A stretch of 50,509 nucleotides of DNA, taken from assembly GCA_934234215.1 (NCBI GenBank), contig CAKQHB010000022.1, forward strand, positions 1 through 50,509. The letters are read 5' to 3'. Within the stretch, counting starts at the first letter, position 1, and every line of letters starts with the position of its first letter. The notes under the pieces are model-generated. The model was not told where the DNA came from, made no database searches, and was given only the letters and a program-made list of their open reading frames with translations. This document shows positions 1 through 8,342 of this stretch, piece by piece. This stretch comes from an uncultured Cuneatibacter sp. (lineage in GTDB: Bacteria > Bacillota > Clostridia > Lachnospirales > Lachnospiraceae). The translations under genes were made by a program, and so were the position numbers.

Positions 1-1451
1 GTTGCCCCATCTTGAAATTCGGACATATCCATATCTTCCAAAGAGAACTCAACCCGAATCTTTTTCGAGTCGACCTCGCCCTTGGAAAGCAAGACAACCG
101 TCTCTACATTCGCCGTCGCCGGGAACATATCCACCGGACACACCTTCTCCACGCGGTATCCTCTCGCCTGCAGGATCACCAGATCTCTTGCCAGACTGGA
201 GGCTTTGCAGGAGATGTACACGATTTTCGGACAACCAAAATTGATCAGCTTCTCGATTGCCTTCGGGTGAATGCCATCCCGTGGCGGATCTAACACCATA
301 ATGTCCGGTGTCTCTGTCAGCTCATCCACGACCTTCAGCACATCGCCTGCGAGGAAATGGCAGTTCGGCAGGTTGTTGTATGCTGCATTTTCCTTCGCTG
401 CTTCCACAGCCTCTTCTACGATCTCTACGCCGGTCACGGACTTTGCGACAGGTGCCAGCATCTGTGCGATCGTACCGGTGCCGCTGTACAGATCGTAGAT
501 TGTCGCATCTTTCGTTTCCCCGACATACTCTCTCGCCTTGCTGTACAATACTTCTGCACCAAGAGAGTTGGTCTGGAAGAAGGAGAATGGAGTGATACGG
601 AACTTCAATCCCAGCAATTCTTCTTCGATATAATCTCTGCCAAACAGCAGCGTCGTGCCATCGTTTCGGATGACATCGGCAATACTGTCATTTACCGTAT
701 GCAGTACCCCTGTCAGTGTACCGGTAAGCGACAGCTGCTGCAGACAGGAAACATACTCCGCCAGACATTCCTTTGTCCGCTCCAGCTCCTGCGTGCTCGT
801 CACGAGGTCTACTAAGATCTGGCCGGTCTTTGCGGCCTTGCGCACCAGCAGATGACGCAGGACACCGATGTGTGTGCCGCGATGGAAATATGGAATCGCT
901 TTTTCTGCGAAGAAATCTCTCGTCGCAGTCAGGATCAATCGGAAATCGCCATCGGTAATACGGCAGTCCTCCACGGTCAGAATGTCATAAAAGCTGCCTC
1001 TTTTGTGCAGTCCCAGAGTCAGCGGTCCCTCTTTTACTTCGTCACCGAAGGTGTACTCCATCTTATTGCGGTACTCCGACTCCTTCGGACTGGGCAGGAT
1101 CGACTCAAATTCAAACGGCTCTGTCACAACCGGCTCCAGCAGATGACGCACCTGCTCTTCCTTGATCCGCAGCTGCTCCTCATAGGGAAAACTCTGATTC
1201 AGACATCCGCCGCATGTGCCAAAATGTTTGCATACGCCCTCTTTTTTCTCGCATGCTGCCGGTGTCACGACCTCTAACAGACGTCCCTCTGCGCGGCCGC
1301 CGCGTTTTTTGTTGACGACTCCGCGGATGACCTGACCGGGCAGTGCATTTTTCACTGTCACCAGCTCCTCCTCCACCTGTACAATTCCCTTGTTCGGGAA
1401 ATCCATCCGAATTACCTGTCCTGTAAATTCCTGTCCCTTTTTCACTCTCAT
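1..1451 (-). CDS. rlmD: 23S rRNA (uracil-5-)-methyltransferase, RlmD/RumA type (partial, 3' end off window)
   Basis: SAM-dependent enzyme that makes 5-methyluridine in 23S rRNA. The reading frame is open from the ATG at 1451 to the left edge, giving 483 codons without a stop. An N-terminal TRAM-like region is followed by the iron-sulfur cysteines (a Cys near residue 68, then CKHFGTCGGC), the SAM loop DLYSGTGTIA, the DPPRDG motif, and the catalytic Cys in YISCKASSLARDL (most relatives read SCNP here). The start is supported by TAGGAGA four bases upstream. Past the catalytic domain the protein continues (...DMDMSEFQDGAT), which suggests a C-terminal extension beyond the E. coli-type length, cut by the window edge. 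The gene lies just downstream of a dispersed repeat module (1474-1567). The family call is firm; whether it modifies U1939 or U747 cannot be told. Confidence 0.93.
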   Translation of the reverse strand, partial: MRVKKGQEFTGQVIRMDFPNKGIVQVEEELVTVKNALPGQVIRGVVNKKRGGRAEGRLLEVVTPAACEKKEGVCKHFGTCGGCLNQSFPYEEQLRIKEEQVRHLLEPVVTEPFEFESILPSPKESEYRNKMEYTFGDEVKEGPLTLGLHKRGSFYDILTVEDCRITDGDFRLILTATRDFFAEKAIPYFHRGTHIGVLRHLLVRKAAKTGQILVDLVTSTQELERTKECLAEYVSCLQQLSLTGTLTGVLHTVNDSIADVIRNDGTTLLFGRDYIEEELLGLKFRITPFSFFQTNSLGAEVLYSKAREYVGETKDATIYDLYSGTGTIAQMLAPVAKSVTGVEIVEEAVEAAKENAAYNNLPNCHFLAGDVLKVVDELTETPDIMVLDPPRDGIHPKAIEKLINFGCPKIVYISCKASSLARDLVILQARGYRVEKVCPVDMFPATANVETVVLLSKGEVDSKKIRVEFSLEDMDMSEFQDGA

Positions 1452-1473
1452 TATCTCCTATGTTAAAATCTAT

Positions 1474-1567
1474 CGAAGCGACAACTTCCCTTTCCGTTAC
1501 AGTGCAATCCATGCGGAGTCTCTGTTGTTTTGTAGAAGATGTTGTACATTTTCACAAAACAACAGAG
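1474..1567. repeat. Dispersed intergenic module, copy 1
   Basis: A conserved block (CGAAGCGACAA at 1474-1484, then CAGTGCAATCCATGCGGAG from 1500) is followed by a 14-bp perfect inverted repeat: arms 1520-1533 (CTCTGTTGTTTTGT) and 1554-1567, with a 20-nt loop. The same order of parts recurs at 14497-14592, and a shorter version at 30712-30764. It separates two same-strand genes, the small acidic protein and rlmD. Its right arm supplies the T-rich tract of the terminator at 1563-1589. Confidence 0.7.
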
Positions 1568-1589
1568 GGCTCATATGCTGAGTCCTCTG
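1563..1589 (-). terminator. Rho-independent terminator of the small acidic protein gene
   Basis: On the minus strand the RNA reads CAGAGG-A-CTCA, loop GCATA, TGAG-C-CCTCTG, followed by TTGTTTTG. It lies about 30 nt past the stop codon at 1622. Its 3' arm overlaps the right arm of the inverted repeat at 1520-1567, so the two structures compete. Confidence 0.65.
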
Positions 1590-1621
1590 TCGCTGCTATC
1601 TCTTACTAGTTGTGTTCCGAA

Positions 1622-1915
1622 TTATTCCTCTTCGAACTTCGGATCGTCGTCCTCGTCTTCCTCATCACCGGTCAGATCATCGTCATACTCATCGAAATCA
1701 TCATCAAATTCGTCGTCAAACTCATCATCAAACTCTTCCAGGTAATCCGGCTCCAGGAAACGATATACAGCATATGCAATACCTGCTACTGCGGCGATCG
1801 CACCTACAACACCAAGAATGATAAAGATCACTTTCTTTGTCTTCTCATTCTCGTTCTTACGGGTCAACAGCTCGTTCAGCTTTGAAGCGTTTACCAGTTC
1901 TTCCATCTTGCTCAT
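1622..1915 (-). CDS. Small single-pass membrane protein with acidic tail (hypothetical)
   Basis: 97 residues. The N-terminal 28 residues are polar and charged. Residues about 29-52 form one hydrophobic segment (VIFIILGVVGAIAAVAGIAYAV). Residues 55-97 are extremely acidic, with short Asp/Glu-rich FDDE-type repeats and an EEE end. The frame opens 12 bases earlier, but GGAGG lies five bases before the ATG at 1915, so the start is placed there. Helix-then-acidic-tail proteins of this kind are common uncharacterised membrane proteins in Clostridia; I assign no function. A possible extended -10 element (TGGTAAAAT) lies at 1975-1983, so the gene may be expressed apart from pcrA, which ends at 2001. 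Confidence 0.8.
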   Translation of the reverse strand: MSKMEELVNASKLNELLTRKNENEKTKKVIFIILGVVGAIAAVAGIAYAVYRFLEPDYLEEFDDEFDDEFDDDFDEYDDDLTGDEEDEDDDPKFEEE

Positions 1916-2000
1916 AGTTTCCTCCATTCCGAAGCGGTCCTGCTACAAGGACTCCTTCCTGACGTCTTTTGATTATTTTACCACATATCGTCACATTTTA

Positions 2001-4304
2001 CTATTCTTTTTTCTGCAATTTTGCAAATCCGGCAAACATTCTTTTCTGACCAACGCCATCAAAGTCTACGGTCACTTCGAAGTCTCTCTTTCCCTCTACG
2101 ATCGAGGTAACGGTTCCCTCTCCAAACTTAATATGACTGACACGGTCGCCAACGCCATAGTCCAGCGAATCGTTCTTTTCTACGGTGAACTCTTTTCCGA
2201 AGCTGCTCCTTACCCCAAAGCCCTTCTGAACACCGGGGCCAAACGGTGTGCTCGCCTTTCGACTGCTGTATCCGCCGCCAAATCCATGTCCTACCGGCGC
2301 AAATGGCGGATCATCCACCAATTTCTTCGCTCCGGACACGTTCTGTCCACCGTCCAGCAGCTCCGGCGGAATCTCGGCAAGGAACCGACTCAACGGATGA
2401 TAATGCGTCTCACCGCGATTCATACGGATCTTTGCTGCAGTCAGCGTCAGATGCTCCATCGCACGGGTCATGCCGACATAGCACAGACGCCGCTCCTCCT
2501 CCACCGCATCCGGATCATCCGAGTCGACTGCCATCTGACTGGGCAGCAGACCATCCTCCATACCGGTCATATAGACGCGGGGAAACTCCAGACCTTTCGC
2601 TCCATGCAGTGTCATCAGCACCACATAATCCGCCTCCGGATCCAGATTATCAATATCTGACACCAGCGCGACTTCCTCCAGAAAACGACTGAGCAGATTG
2701 CGTCCACCGTCCTCATCGGTCACATCCGTCTCAGATTCTTCTTCAAAGGTACGGGCTTTGCTGATCAATTCATCCAGGTTTTCCTGACGGGTCTTCAGCT
2801 GCTCTTCATCGTCATCTCCAGCCAGATATTCCATATACTCAATCTGGTCTATCACTTCTTCAATCAGCTCTGCAGGTCCCATGTATTCTCTCTGACTGCG
2901 CAGCACCGCAATTTTGTTCGAAAATGCTTTCATCTTCTGCGCTGCGCGGGCAGTCAGTCCCGGAATCTGATCTGCAACTTCCAATACTTCAAAAAAGCTC
3001 ATGTCATTGCGCTCTGCAAAGTCCTGCGCCCGATCCATCGAAGTCAGACCGATGCCCCGCTTCGGCACATTCAGGATACGGCGCACTGCCAGATCATCTC
3101 TGCCGTTGTCGATGGTTTTCAGATATGCCAGAATATCCTTGATTTCCATACGCTGATAGAAATTCACACCGCCAATCAGGCGATATGGAACACTGTGGGC
3201 AACACAGGCTTCCTCGAAGGAACGAGACTGGGCATTGGTCCGGTACAGGATTGCACAGTCCCTGTAATCGCAGGCGCCCTCGCGATGCAGTCCCGCGATC
3301 TCACCCACAACGGCTTCCGCTTCCTCCGCCGCATAACCAAACTGCTTCAGACGCACGGTCTCGCCGCCCTTTTTCTCTGACCAAAGGCGCTTTGCCTTTC
3401 TGCCGGTATTGTTCTGAATGACGTTATTTGCCACTTCCAGAATTGCCGTCGTGGAACGATAATTCTGCTCCAGCTTCACCACATGGGTATTCGGAAACGT
3501 CTCTTCAAAGCTCAGGATATTTGTGATGTCGGCACCGCGGAACTTGTAGATCGACTGGTCATCGTCACCAACCACACACAAGTTCTGATATTTATTTGCC
3601 AGAAGTTTCAGAAAACGGAACTGCACTGCGTTCGTATCCTGATACTCATCTACCATCATGTAGCGAAAACGCTCCTGATACAACTCCAGAATATCCGGAT
3701 GCTCGGAAAACAGTTCCACCGTCTTCATGAGCAGATCATCAAAATCCATCGCATTATTCTTTTTCAGCTGCACCTGATACTCGCGGTAAATCCGGGCAAT
3801 CTGACGCTGACGGAAGTTCGATCCGGACTCCAGATCCATCTGCTCCGGTGTGATCATCGCGTTTTTCGCTGCTGAGATAGCGCTGAGCATCATCCGATCC
3901 TTATATAATTTCGGATCCATCTCCAGCTTCTTCAACACCTGACGCATGACCGTCTTCTGATCGTCAGTGTCATAAATTGAGAAGTTGCGTTCGTATCCAA
4001 TCTCCTCACAATGTCTGCGTAAAATGCGAACGCAGGTGGCATGAAATGTTGCGACCCAGATGCTCTCGGAACCAAATCCAACTAACTTGTCCACACGATC
4101 CCGCATCTCCTGTGCTGCCTTGTTCGTGAAGGTGATTGCCAGAATGTTCCATGGGTTTACTCCCTGTTCCTCTATCAAATATGCGATCCGGTGCGTCAGC
4201 ACACGGGTCTTTCCGGACCCGGCTCCTGCCAAAATTAAAAGGGGGCCGTCTGTATGGAAAACGGCCTCCTTCTGCATCGGATTCAAGGTATCATAGATAC
4301 TCAT
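2001..4304 (-). CDS. pcrA: ATP-dependent DNA helicase PcrA (UvrD/Rep superfamily 1A)
   Basis: 3'-5' DNA helicase acting in nucleotide excision repair, plasmid replication and the clearing of transcription or recombination intermediates. 767 residues, slightly longer than the usual 720-750. Visible motifs: Walker A GAGSGKT (27-33), ITFTNKAAQEM (Ia), DEYQDTN (II), GDDDQSIYKFRGAD (III), QNYRS (IV), TLHGAKGLEF (V) and VGMTRA (VI). The C-terminus (YGVGDRVSHIKFGEGTV...) is the Tudor-like domain that contacts RNA polymerase in this family. The start codon lies 3 bp after the pspA stop, so the two genes should be cotranscribed from the promoter at 5063-5091. The pspA-pcrA coupling is not explained by known function. 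Confidence 0.97.
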   Translation of the reverse strand: MSIYDTLNPMQKEAVFHTDGPLLILAGAGSGKTRVLTHRIAYLIEEQGVNPWNILAITFTNKAAQEMRDRVDKLVGFGSESIWVATFHATCVRILRRHCEEIGYERNFSIYDTDDQKTVMRQVLKKLEMDPKLYKDRMMLSAISAAKNAMITPEQMDLESGSNFRQRQIARIYREYQVQLKKNNAMDFDDLLMKTVELFSEHPDILELYQERFRYMMVDEYQDTNAVQFRFLKLLANKYQNLCVVGDDDQSIYKFRGADITNILSFEETFPNTHVVKLEQNYRSTTAILEVANNVIQNNTGRKAKRLWSEKKGGETVRLKQFGYAAEEAEAVVGEIAGLHREGACDYRDCAILYRTNAQSRSFEEACVAHSVPYRLIGGVNFYQRMEIKDILAYLKTIDNGRDDLAVRRILNVPKRGIGLTSMDRAQDFAERNDMSFFEVLEVADQIPGLTARAAQKMKAFSNKIAVLRSQREYMGPAELIEEVIDQIEYMEYLAGDDDEEQLKTRQENLDELISKARTFEEESETDVTDEDGGRNLLSRFLEEVALVSDIDNLDPEADYVVLMTLHGAKGLEFPRVYMTGMEDGLLPSQMAVDSDDPDAVEEERRLCYVGMTRAMEHLTLTAAKIRMNRGETHYHPLSRFLAEIPPELLDGGQNVSGAKKLVDDPPFAPVGHGFGGGYSSRKASTPFGPGVQKGFGVRSSFGKEFTVEKNDSLDYGVGDRVSHIKFGEGTVTSIVEGKRDFEVTVDFDGVGQKRMFAGFAKLQKKE

Positions 4305-4307
4305 GTA

Positions 4308-5003
4308 TTATTCTCCCTGCTGTGCGGTTCCCATCTGTGCTTTCAGAGCTGCAAGCTCATCATCTACATCAGACATGGAATCAATGTCATACTTCAGCTT
4401 CAGATCCTCTACAGAGGTCGTCTGTTGTGCTGCATTCAGCTCTGCCATCGCATTTGCCTCATCCAGCATCTTGTCTGCTCTTGCTTCCATGCGATTAAAG
4501 GCATCCAGATTGCGAGCTGCACCAGTAACAGAAGAGCCGATCTCGTTGACCTTCTGCTGGGTTCTTGCGACCGCCATCTTCGCCTTGACTGCCTCGCGGC
4601 GTGCATCCAATGTTGCGATATCCTGGGTCAGCTTGTCATGCATCGCACGCATCTTCTGGCTGTTATCCACTGCCTGATTATATGCCTGCTGCAGAGCAGC
4701 CTGCTTCTCAGCAACTGCCTTTTTCTGGATCAGGAACTGCTTTGCATCGGCATCATTGCCCGCTGCAACTGCTTTCTCAGCATACATCTGCAGCTTTGCT
4801 ACTTCTGCGTTGCACTGATCCAACTCTCTCTTCGCACGCTTCTCCTCTGCCATAACAGAAGCGGTCTCTTCTTTTACTTTCTGCAGATCATCCTGCAGAT
4901 TGCGCATGTACTGATCAATCATCTTGGACGGATCTTCCGCCTTGTCCAGCAATGCATTGATATTTGCTGACATAATATCCTTAAATCTCTGAATTACGCC
5001 CAT
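4308..5003 (-). CDS. pspA: PspA/IM30 family protein
   Basis: 231 residues, almost entirely alpha-helical. The N-terminal amphipathic helix (MGVIQRFKDIMSANINALLDKAEDP) is typical of the PspA/Vipp1/LiaH family, which binds stressed membranes and polymerises. Long coiled-coil stretches rich in Ala, Lys, Gln and Glu span about 25-180, then a short acidic helix ends the protein. AGGAGG lies nine bases before the ATG. It is the first gene of a pspA-pcrA transcript with a near-consensus promoter. No PspB, PspC or LiaFSR partner is in the window, so the inducing signal is unknown. Confidence 0.93.
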   Translation of the reverse strand: MGVIQRFKDIMSANINALLDKAEDPSKMIDQYMRNLQDDLQKVKEETASVMAEEKRAKRELDQCNAEVAKLQMYAEKAVAAGNDADAKQFLIQKKAVAEKQAALQQAYNQAVDNSQKMRAMHDKLTQDIATLDARREAVKAKMAVARTQQKVNEIGSSVTGAARNLDAFNRMEARADKMLDEANAMAELNAAQQTTSVEDLKLKYDIDSMSDVDDELAALKAQMGTAQQGE

Positions 5004-5062
5004 CGTATGCTACCTCCTGTGCCGACCGCCCTATATTCCGCAGTCAAACTCGCTTTTTCCCT

Positions 5063-5091
5063 ATTATAATATAAGTCTTCTTCTTTGTCAC
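5063..5091 (-). promoter_or_regulatory. Sigma-A promoter of pspA-pcrA
   Basis: Minus strand: GTGACA (5091-5086), 17-bp spacer, TATAAT (5068-5063). It is back to back with the promoter of the DUF1836 gene, whose -35 box starts at 5119. Confidence 0.75.
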
Positions 5092-5118
5092 CCGGATTTC
5101 AATGAAAATGTATTTTTG

Positions 5119-5147
5119 TTGACATGTCGTTTTCAAAACTATATAAT
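5119..5147 (+). promoter_or_regulatory. Consensus sigma-A promoter of the DUF1836 gene
   Basis: TTGACA (5119-5124), 17-bp spacer, TATAAT (5142-5147): a perfect match in both boxes with ideal spacing. The start codon is 43 bases beyond the -10 box. Confidence 0.88.
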
Positions 5148-5190
5148 GTAAACAACCCCGTTTTTATGACTCGAAGGAAGGATTTTGATT

Positions 5191-5793
5191 ATGTCCAACA
5201 CGAACACAAGGTTGATTCGACAGATCTTCAAAGAGCTGACCCGGATGGATTATGTTCGCCTCGAAGATATTCCGTCTATTGATTTATATATGGATCAGGT
5301 CACGACGTTTATGGATCAGAATCTCAGTCATGGCAAGCGCTATCCTGACGATAAGATCCTCACAAAGACGATGATCAACAACTACACAAAGAATCGTCTG
5401 CTTCCCCCTCCGGAGAAAAAGAAGTATTCCAGAGAGCATCTGCTGTCTCTGATCTTTATTTACTATTTCAAGGATTTCCTCAGCATCAGCGACATCGAGG
5501 AGATCCTGCATCCGATCCTCGATCATTATTTTCATGCCGAGGACGGCGATCTCAGCCTCGAAGATGTCTATCAGGAAGTCTTCTCCTTAGAGAACGAGGA
5601 GATGAGCCACCTTATCCGCGATGTACTGCGCAAGTATCACCGCAGCGAGCAGACTTTCGCAGACGCGCCGAAGGAATCTCAGGAAGAATTACAGCGCTTT
5701 TCTTTGCTGTGTATGCTGGGATTTGATGTCTATATAAAAAAAATGATCATGACCCATCTCATTGATGAGATGAAGGATCTGGAAAAAAAATAG
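5191..5793 (+). CDS. DUF1836 family protein
   Basis: 200 residues. The pattern (YPDDKILTKTMINNYTKNRLLPPP...KKYSREHLLSLIFIYYFKDFLSISDIEEIL) is the DUF1836 signature. It resembles an N-terminal MerR-like winged helix-turn-helix followed by helices, so a DNA-binding role is plausible but unproven. The frame opens at a TTG at 5185, but AAGGAAGG is placed for the ATG at 5191. It has its own consensus promoter and is closed by a hairpin terminator overlapping the end of the gene. A strong constitutive-type promoter on a single small gene hints at a housekeeping regulator. The family call is firm; the function is unknown. Confidence 0.88.
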   Translation: MSNTNTRLIRQIFKELTRMDYVRLEDIPSIDLYMDQVTTFMDQNLSHGKRYPDDKILTKTMINNYTKNRLLPPPEKKKYSREHLLSLIFIYYFKDFLSISDIEEILHPILDHYFHAEDGDLSLEDVYQEVFSLENEEMSHLIRDVLRKYHRSEQTFADAPKESQEELQRFSLLCMLGFDVYIKKMIMTHLIDEMKDLEKK

Positions 5794-5823
5794 AATCCTG
5801 CAGCGCAGGATTCTATTTTTTCC
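5789..5823. terminator. Bidirectional hairpin terminator between DUF1836 gene and yerC
   Basis: 13-bp perfect stem (5789-5801 and 5805-5817) with a 3-nt loop, an A-tract on the left and a T-tract on the right, so it can end transcription from both sides. The 26-nt hairpin core is repeated exactly at 14454-14479. Confidence 0.85.
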
Positions 5824-5827
5824 GCCG

Positions 5828-5849
5828 CAGGAGTGATTTCTCACTCCTG
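5828..5849 (-). terminator. Second hairpin at the end of yerC
   Basis: Stem CAGGAGTGA / TCACTCCTG with a 4-nt loop, overlapping the yerC stop codon. It has no T-tract of its own and sits in tandem with the terminator at 5789-5823. Confidence 0.5.
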
Positions 5850-6164
5850 TTCTTCTTTTTTGTTCTGATTCTCTTTTAACTCATCCATCCGTTTGAAAAT
5901 GTTCGCATAGCTGTCATTTCCAAAACGCAGGCAGCGGTTCACGCGGCTGATCGTTGCCGTGGAAGCTCCTGTCTCTTCACAGATCTGCAAGTACGTCTGA
6001 CCATGACACAGACGCCACGCCACTTCCAGACGCTGACCGATGGAAATCATCTCTTTTACGGTACACAAATCTTCAAAAAATGAGTAGCACTCGTCCAGCG
6101 TATTCAAACACAAAATTGCCTGAAACAGATGATCCAGTTCTTCTGATTTTAATTTTTCATTCAT
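5841..6164 (-). CDS. yerC: YerC/YecD family TrpR-related protein
   Basis: 107 residues. The core (FFEDLCTVKEMISIGQRLEVAWRLCHGQTYLQICEETGASTATISRVNRCLRFG) is the TrpR/YerC-YecD helix-turn-helix, with the recognition helix in GASTATISRVNR. Family members are DNA-binding proteins related to the tryptophan repressor but lack an established ligand. GGGGAG precedes the ATG by 9 bases. It is transcribed alone toward the terminators at 5789-5849. No trp genes are nearby, so a role in tryptophan control cannot be inferred. The short Lys/Glu-rich C-terminus is probably disordered. Confidence 0.9.
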   Translation of the reverse strand: MNEKLKSEELDHLFQAILCLNTLDECYSFFEDLCTVKEMISIGQRLEVAWRLCHGQTYLQICEETGASTATISRVNRCLRFGNDSYANIFKRMDELKENQNKKEEQE

Positions 6165-6238
6165 CGTGATGTCTCCCCATAATCATGTCCAGTATCCGGT
6201 CACTTTTACAGTTTAACACACTAAATTGCGAAAGTCTA

Positions 6239-6949
6239 TCACTTCTTCAAATATTGTTTCACTTTTTCTGCAGAAGTTGACAAAACCAGCTCCTCCGGGA
6301 ATCCGATCTCTGCCATCAGCTTATGGGCATTCTCATGCGTGCCGACGTATGTATAAAAATGCGCGTCACTGTCGATTACAACCGGCACCTGCATCTCTTT
6401 ACAATAGTTCAGCATTTCCCGATAATGATCCCATGCGCCCGGTCTCGGAGACCAACTCTCCAGAGACGTACTGTTTACCTCCAGGATCGTGCCGGTCTCT
6501 TTCGCACCACGAACCAGTCGATAATAGTCGATGGGAAACCGTCCGTCATCCGGATGTCCGATAATGCGGATGCAGGGATTTTCCATCGCATGCAAATATG
6601 CCTCGGTGTTCTGCTCCTTCGTGCCTGCGTGATAGCAGGGAACATGAATGCTGGCAATGCAGTAATCCAGTTTCTTCATCAGAGCGGTAGGCAGATCCAG
6701 ATGTCCTCTGGTATCCAGAATATCCACCTCTGCGCCGAACAGCACCTCGATGGGATAAACCGAACGGTCAATGACTTTGAAATTCTCGAAATAAATCGGG
6801 TGGCATGCACCGGGAATCTTCGGTCCATGCTCGGTAATGCCGTAAAGCTCCAGCCCTGCCTGCACAGCTCCCTGAACCATCTCCGAGATTGTGTTATAGG
6901 CATGTCCGCTGGCAATTGTATGACTGTGTAAATCTGTAACGTGCTTCAT
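6239..6949 (-). CDS. PHP-domain phosphoesterase, YcdX-like
   Basis: 236 residues, a typical length. Metal-binding motifs of the PHP fold are all visible: DLHSHT (6-11), ITEHG, GAEVDI, ASIH, GHPDD, the EVNST loop and DSDAH near the C-terminus. Members related to E. coli YcdX and histidinol-phosphatase-like enzymes cleave phosphomonoesters with a trinuclear metal centre; the substrate here is unknown. The gene starts 34 bases after the GH28-like gene ends and has only a weak ribosome site (AAAGAGAG), so it is probably the second gene of that transcript. Confidence 0.88.
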   Translation of the reverse strand: MKHVTDLHSHTIASGHAYNTISEMVQGAVQAGLELYGITEHGPKIPGACHPIYFENFKVIDRSVYPIEVLFGAEVDILDTRGHLDLPTALMKKLDYCIASIHVPCYHAGTKEQNTEAYLHAMENPCIRIIGHPDDGRFPIDYYRLVRGAKETGTILEVNSTSLESWSPRPGAWDHYREMLNYCKEMQVPVVIDSDAHFYTYVGTHENAHKLMAEIGFPEELVLSTSAEKVKQYLKK

Positions 6950-6983
6950 CTGTGCTCTCTTTCTGTCTGTAATACGAATGCTG

Positions 6984-8342
6984 TCAGTTCATTACGATAT
7001 CTTCAAAGCCTTCTCTGGCTGCGGTTCCGCGGAAGTCCTCCAGAACAATGTTCTCGCAGTTTTCTGTCTTGAATGCTTCTCCAAAATCGGAAACATCTTC
7101 TCCGGTAAAGGCGATGCTGCAATGACGGAAGCTGGCGTTCTTGACGCGGCGCAGCAAATAGCCCGGTGAAGGGATCTCCTCGATACCCTTTCCAAAGCCG
7201 GGGCGCAGATCATACATGCCTCTCGGCCACTTGCTCTTGGCACGCATGGTCACCTGTACATGCTCGAATGTAACATTCTCGATTTCATTGCCCTCGCTGC
7301 CGGACAGGAAGACACCATTTTCCGAATCGCAGGTAATGTTGAAGAAACGAATGTCTGAAATATGTCCAGACGGAACGTCCTCCACGCGATTGTGTGTTGA
7401 GATCGTGATCGGCTCTGCACAGCCCCACCAGCAGTCTGCAAATCTTCTCGTGCCGATGATGATATTTGAGAAGGAAACATTCTTTACATTGCCGCCATCG
7501 CGGATCTGAATCGAGATACCGCGGTTGCTGTCCGAAATCACGCAATTGTCTACGATAACATTCTCAAAATCTCCGGTTCCCTCTGTGCCGATCTTGATCG
7601 CTGCAGAAGTGGAAACCAGAGTACAGTTCGAAATCACGATATTCTTTGTCGGACCATACTCCATATTGCCTGCAGAGCTCTTCAGGCAGATGCAGTCGTC
7701 CGCACAGGTGATATGACATCCTAAAATCCGCACATTGCTGGAATGATCGGGATCAATGCCGTCAGAATTTGCAACATCGAGACGGTTCAAAATCCGGATC
7801 TCCGAGATCAGGACATCGTCGCATCCAGCCGGATGCAGCGTCCAGAATGCAACATTCTGCAGGACAACATCCCGGAATGTAATGTGATTACAATGCTCCA
7901 CATAAATCAGAGTCGGTCTCGGATAAAAGTCTCCGGTCACATAATACTGGCTCACCGGCTGCACGAAGGAAAAGCCGTTTCCGTCGATGACACCGGCTCC
8001 TGTGATTGCAATATTATCCGCGTCCTTTGCATAAATGAACGCATAAGAAGGCTTCAGTGTCACCGGTGTTCCGATGATATTTACGCCCTCGTCCTTCTGT
8101 CCTTCATTCGGGTGAATGTATGTCTCAATGTCGCTATGTGCCTGCAAAAATGCTCCCCGATCCAGATGCAGCTCTACATTCTCCTTCAGAACAAGTGAAC
8201 TGGAATAGTATCGTCTGCCGCTGCGCAGTACAACTCTGCCGCCGCCTGCCTCCGAACAGGTATCGATCGCCATCTGAATCGCCATCGCGTCATTTGTGAT
8301 GCCGTCACCCATCGCACCAAATTGCTCTACATAGTAATCCAT
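6984..8342 (-). CDS. GH28-like right-handed beta-helix glycosidase (polygalacturonase family)
   Basis: 452 residues. It begins with a Pectate_lyase_3 type segment (VEQFGAMGDGITNDAMAIQMAID), then many beta-helix coils. The GH28 acid motifs are present: NSDGIDPDHS and ADDCICLKS. The usual GHG motif and the RIK motif are not recognisable; their places seem taken by TSAAIKIGTEG and ISIQIRDGG. It is therefore a divergent GH28 member, perhaps acting on rhamnogalacturonan or another uronide rather than plain polygalacturonan. There is no signal peptide, so it likely works in the cytoplasm on imported oligosaccharides. The frame opens nine codons earlier, but AGGGAGG sits just before the ATG at 8342. 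Confidence 0.82.
   Translation of the reverse strand: MDYYVEQFGAMGDGITNDAMAIQMAIDTCSEAGGGRVVLRSGRRYYSSSLVLKENVELHLDRGAFLQAHSDIETYIHPNEGQKDEGVNIIGTPVTLKPSYAFIYAKDADNIAITGAGVIDGNGFSFVQPVSQYYVTGDFYPRPTLIYVEHCNHITFRDVVLQNVAFWTLHPAGCDDVLISEIRILNRLDVANSDGIDPDHSSNVRILGCHITCADDCICLKSSAGNMEYGPTKNIVISNCTLVSTSAAIKIGTEGTGDFENVIVDNCVISDSNRGISIQIRDGGNVKNVSFSNIIIGTRRFADCWWGCAEPITISTHNRVEDVPSGHISDIRFFNITCDSENGVFLSGSEGNEIENVTFEHVQVTMRAKSKWPRGMYDLRPGFGKGIEEIPSPGYLLRRVKNASFRHCSIAFTGEDVSDFGEAFKTENCENIVLEDFRGTAAREGFEDIVMN

Noticed and set aside
1..1451. Broken or pseudogene rlmD, because no stop codon is found
   Set aside because: The frame is open through to the window edge with all motifs intact; the stop simply lies outside the window.
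4254..4970. 238-codon plus-strand frame opposite pspA
   Set aside because: Composition is Leu/Cys/His-rich nonsense and there is no ribosome site; pspA on the other strand is a clear family member.
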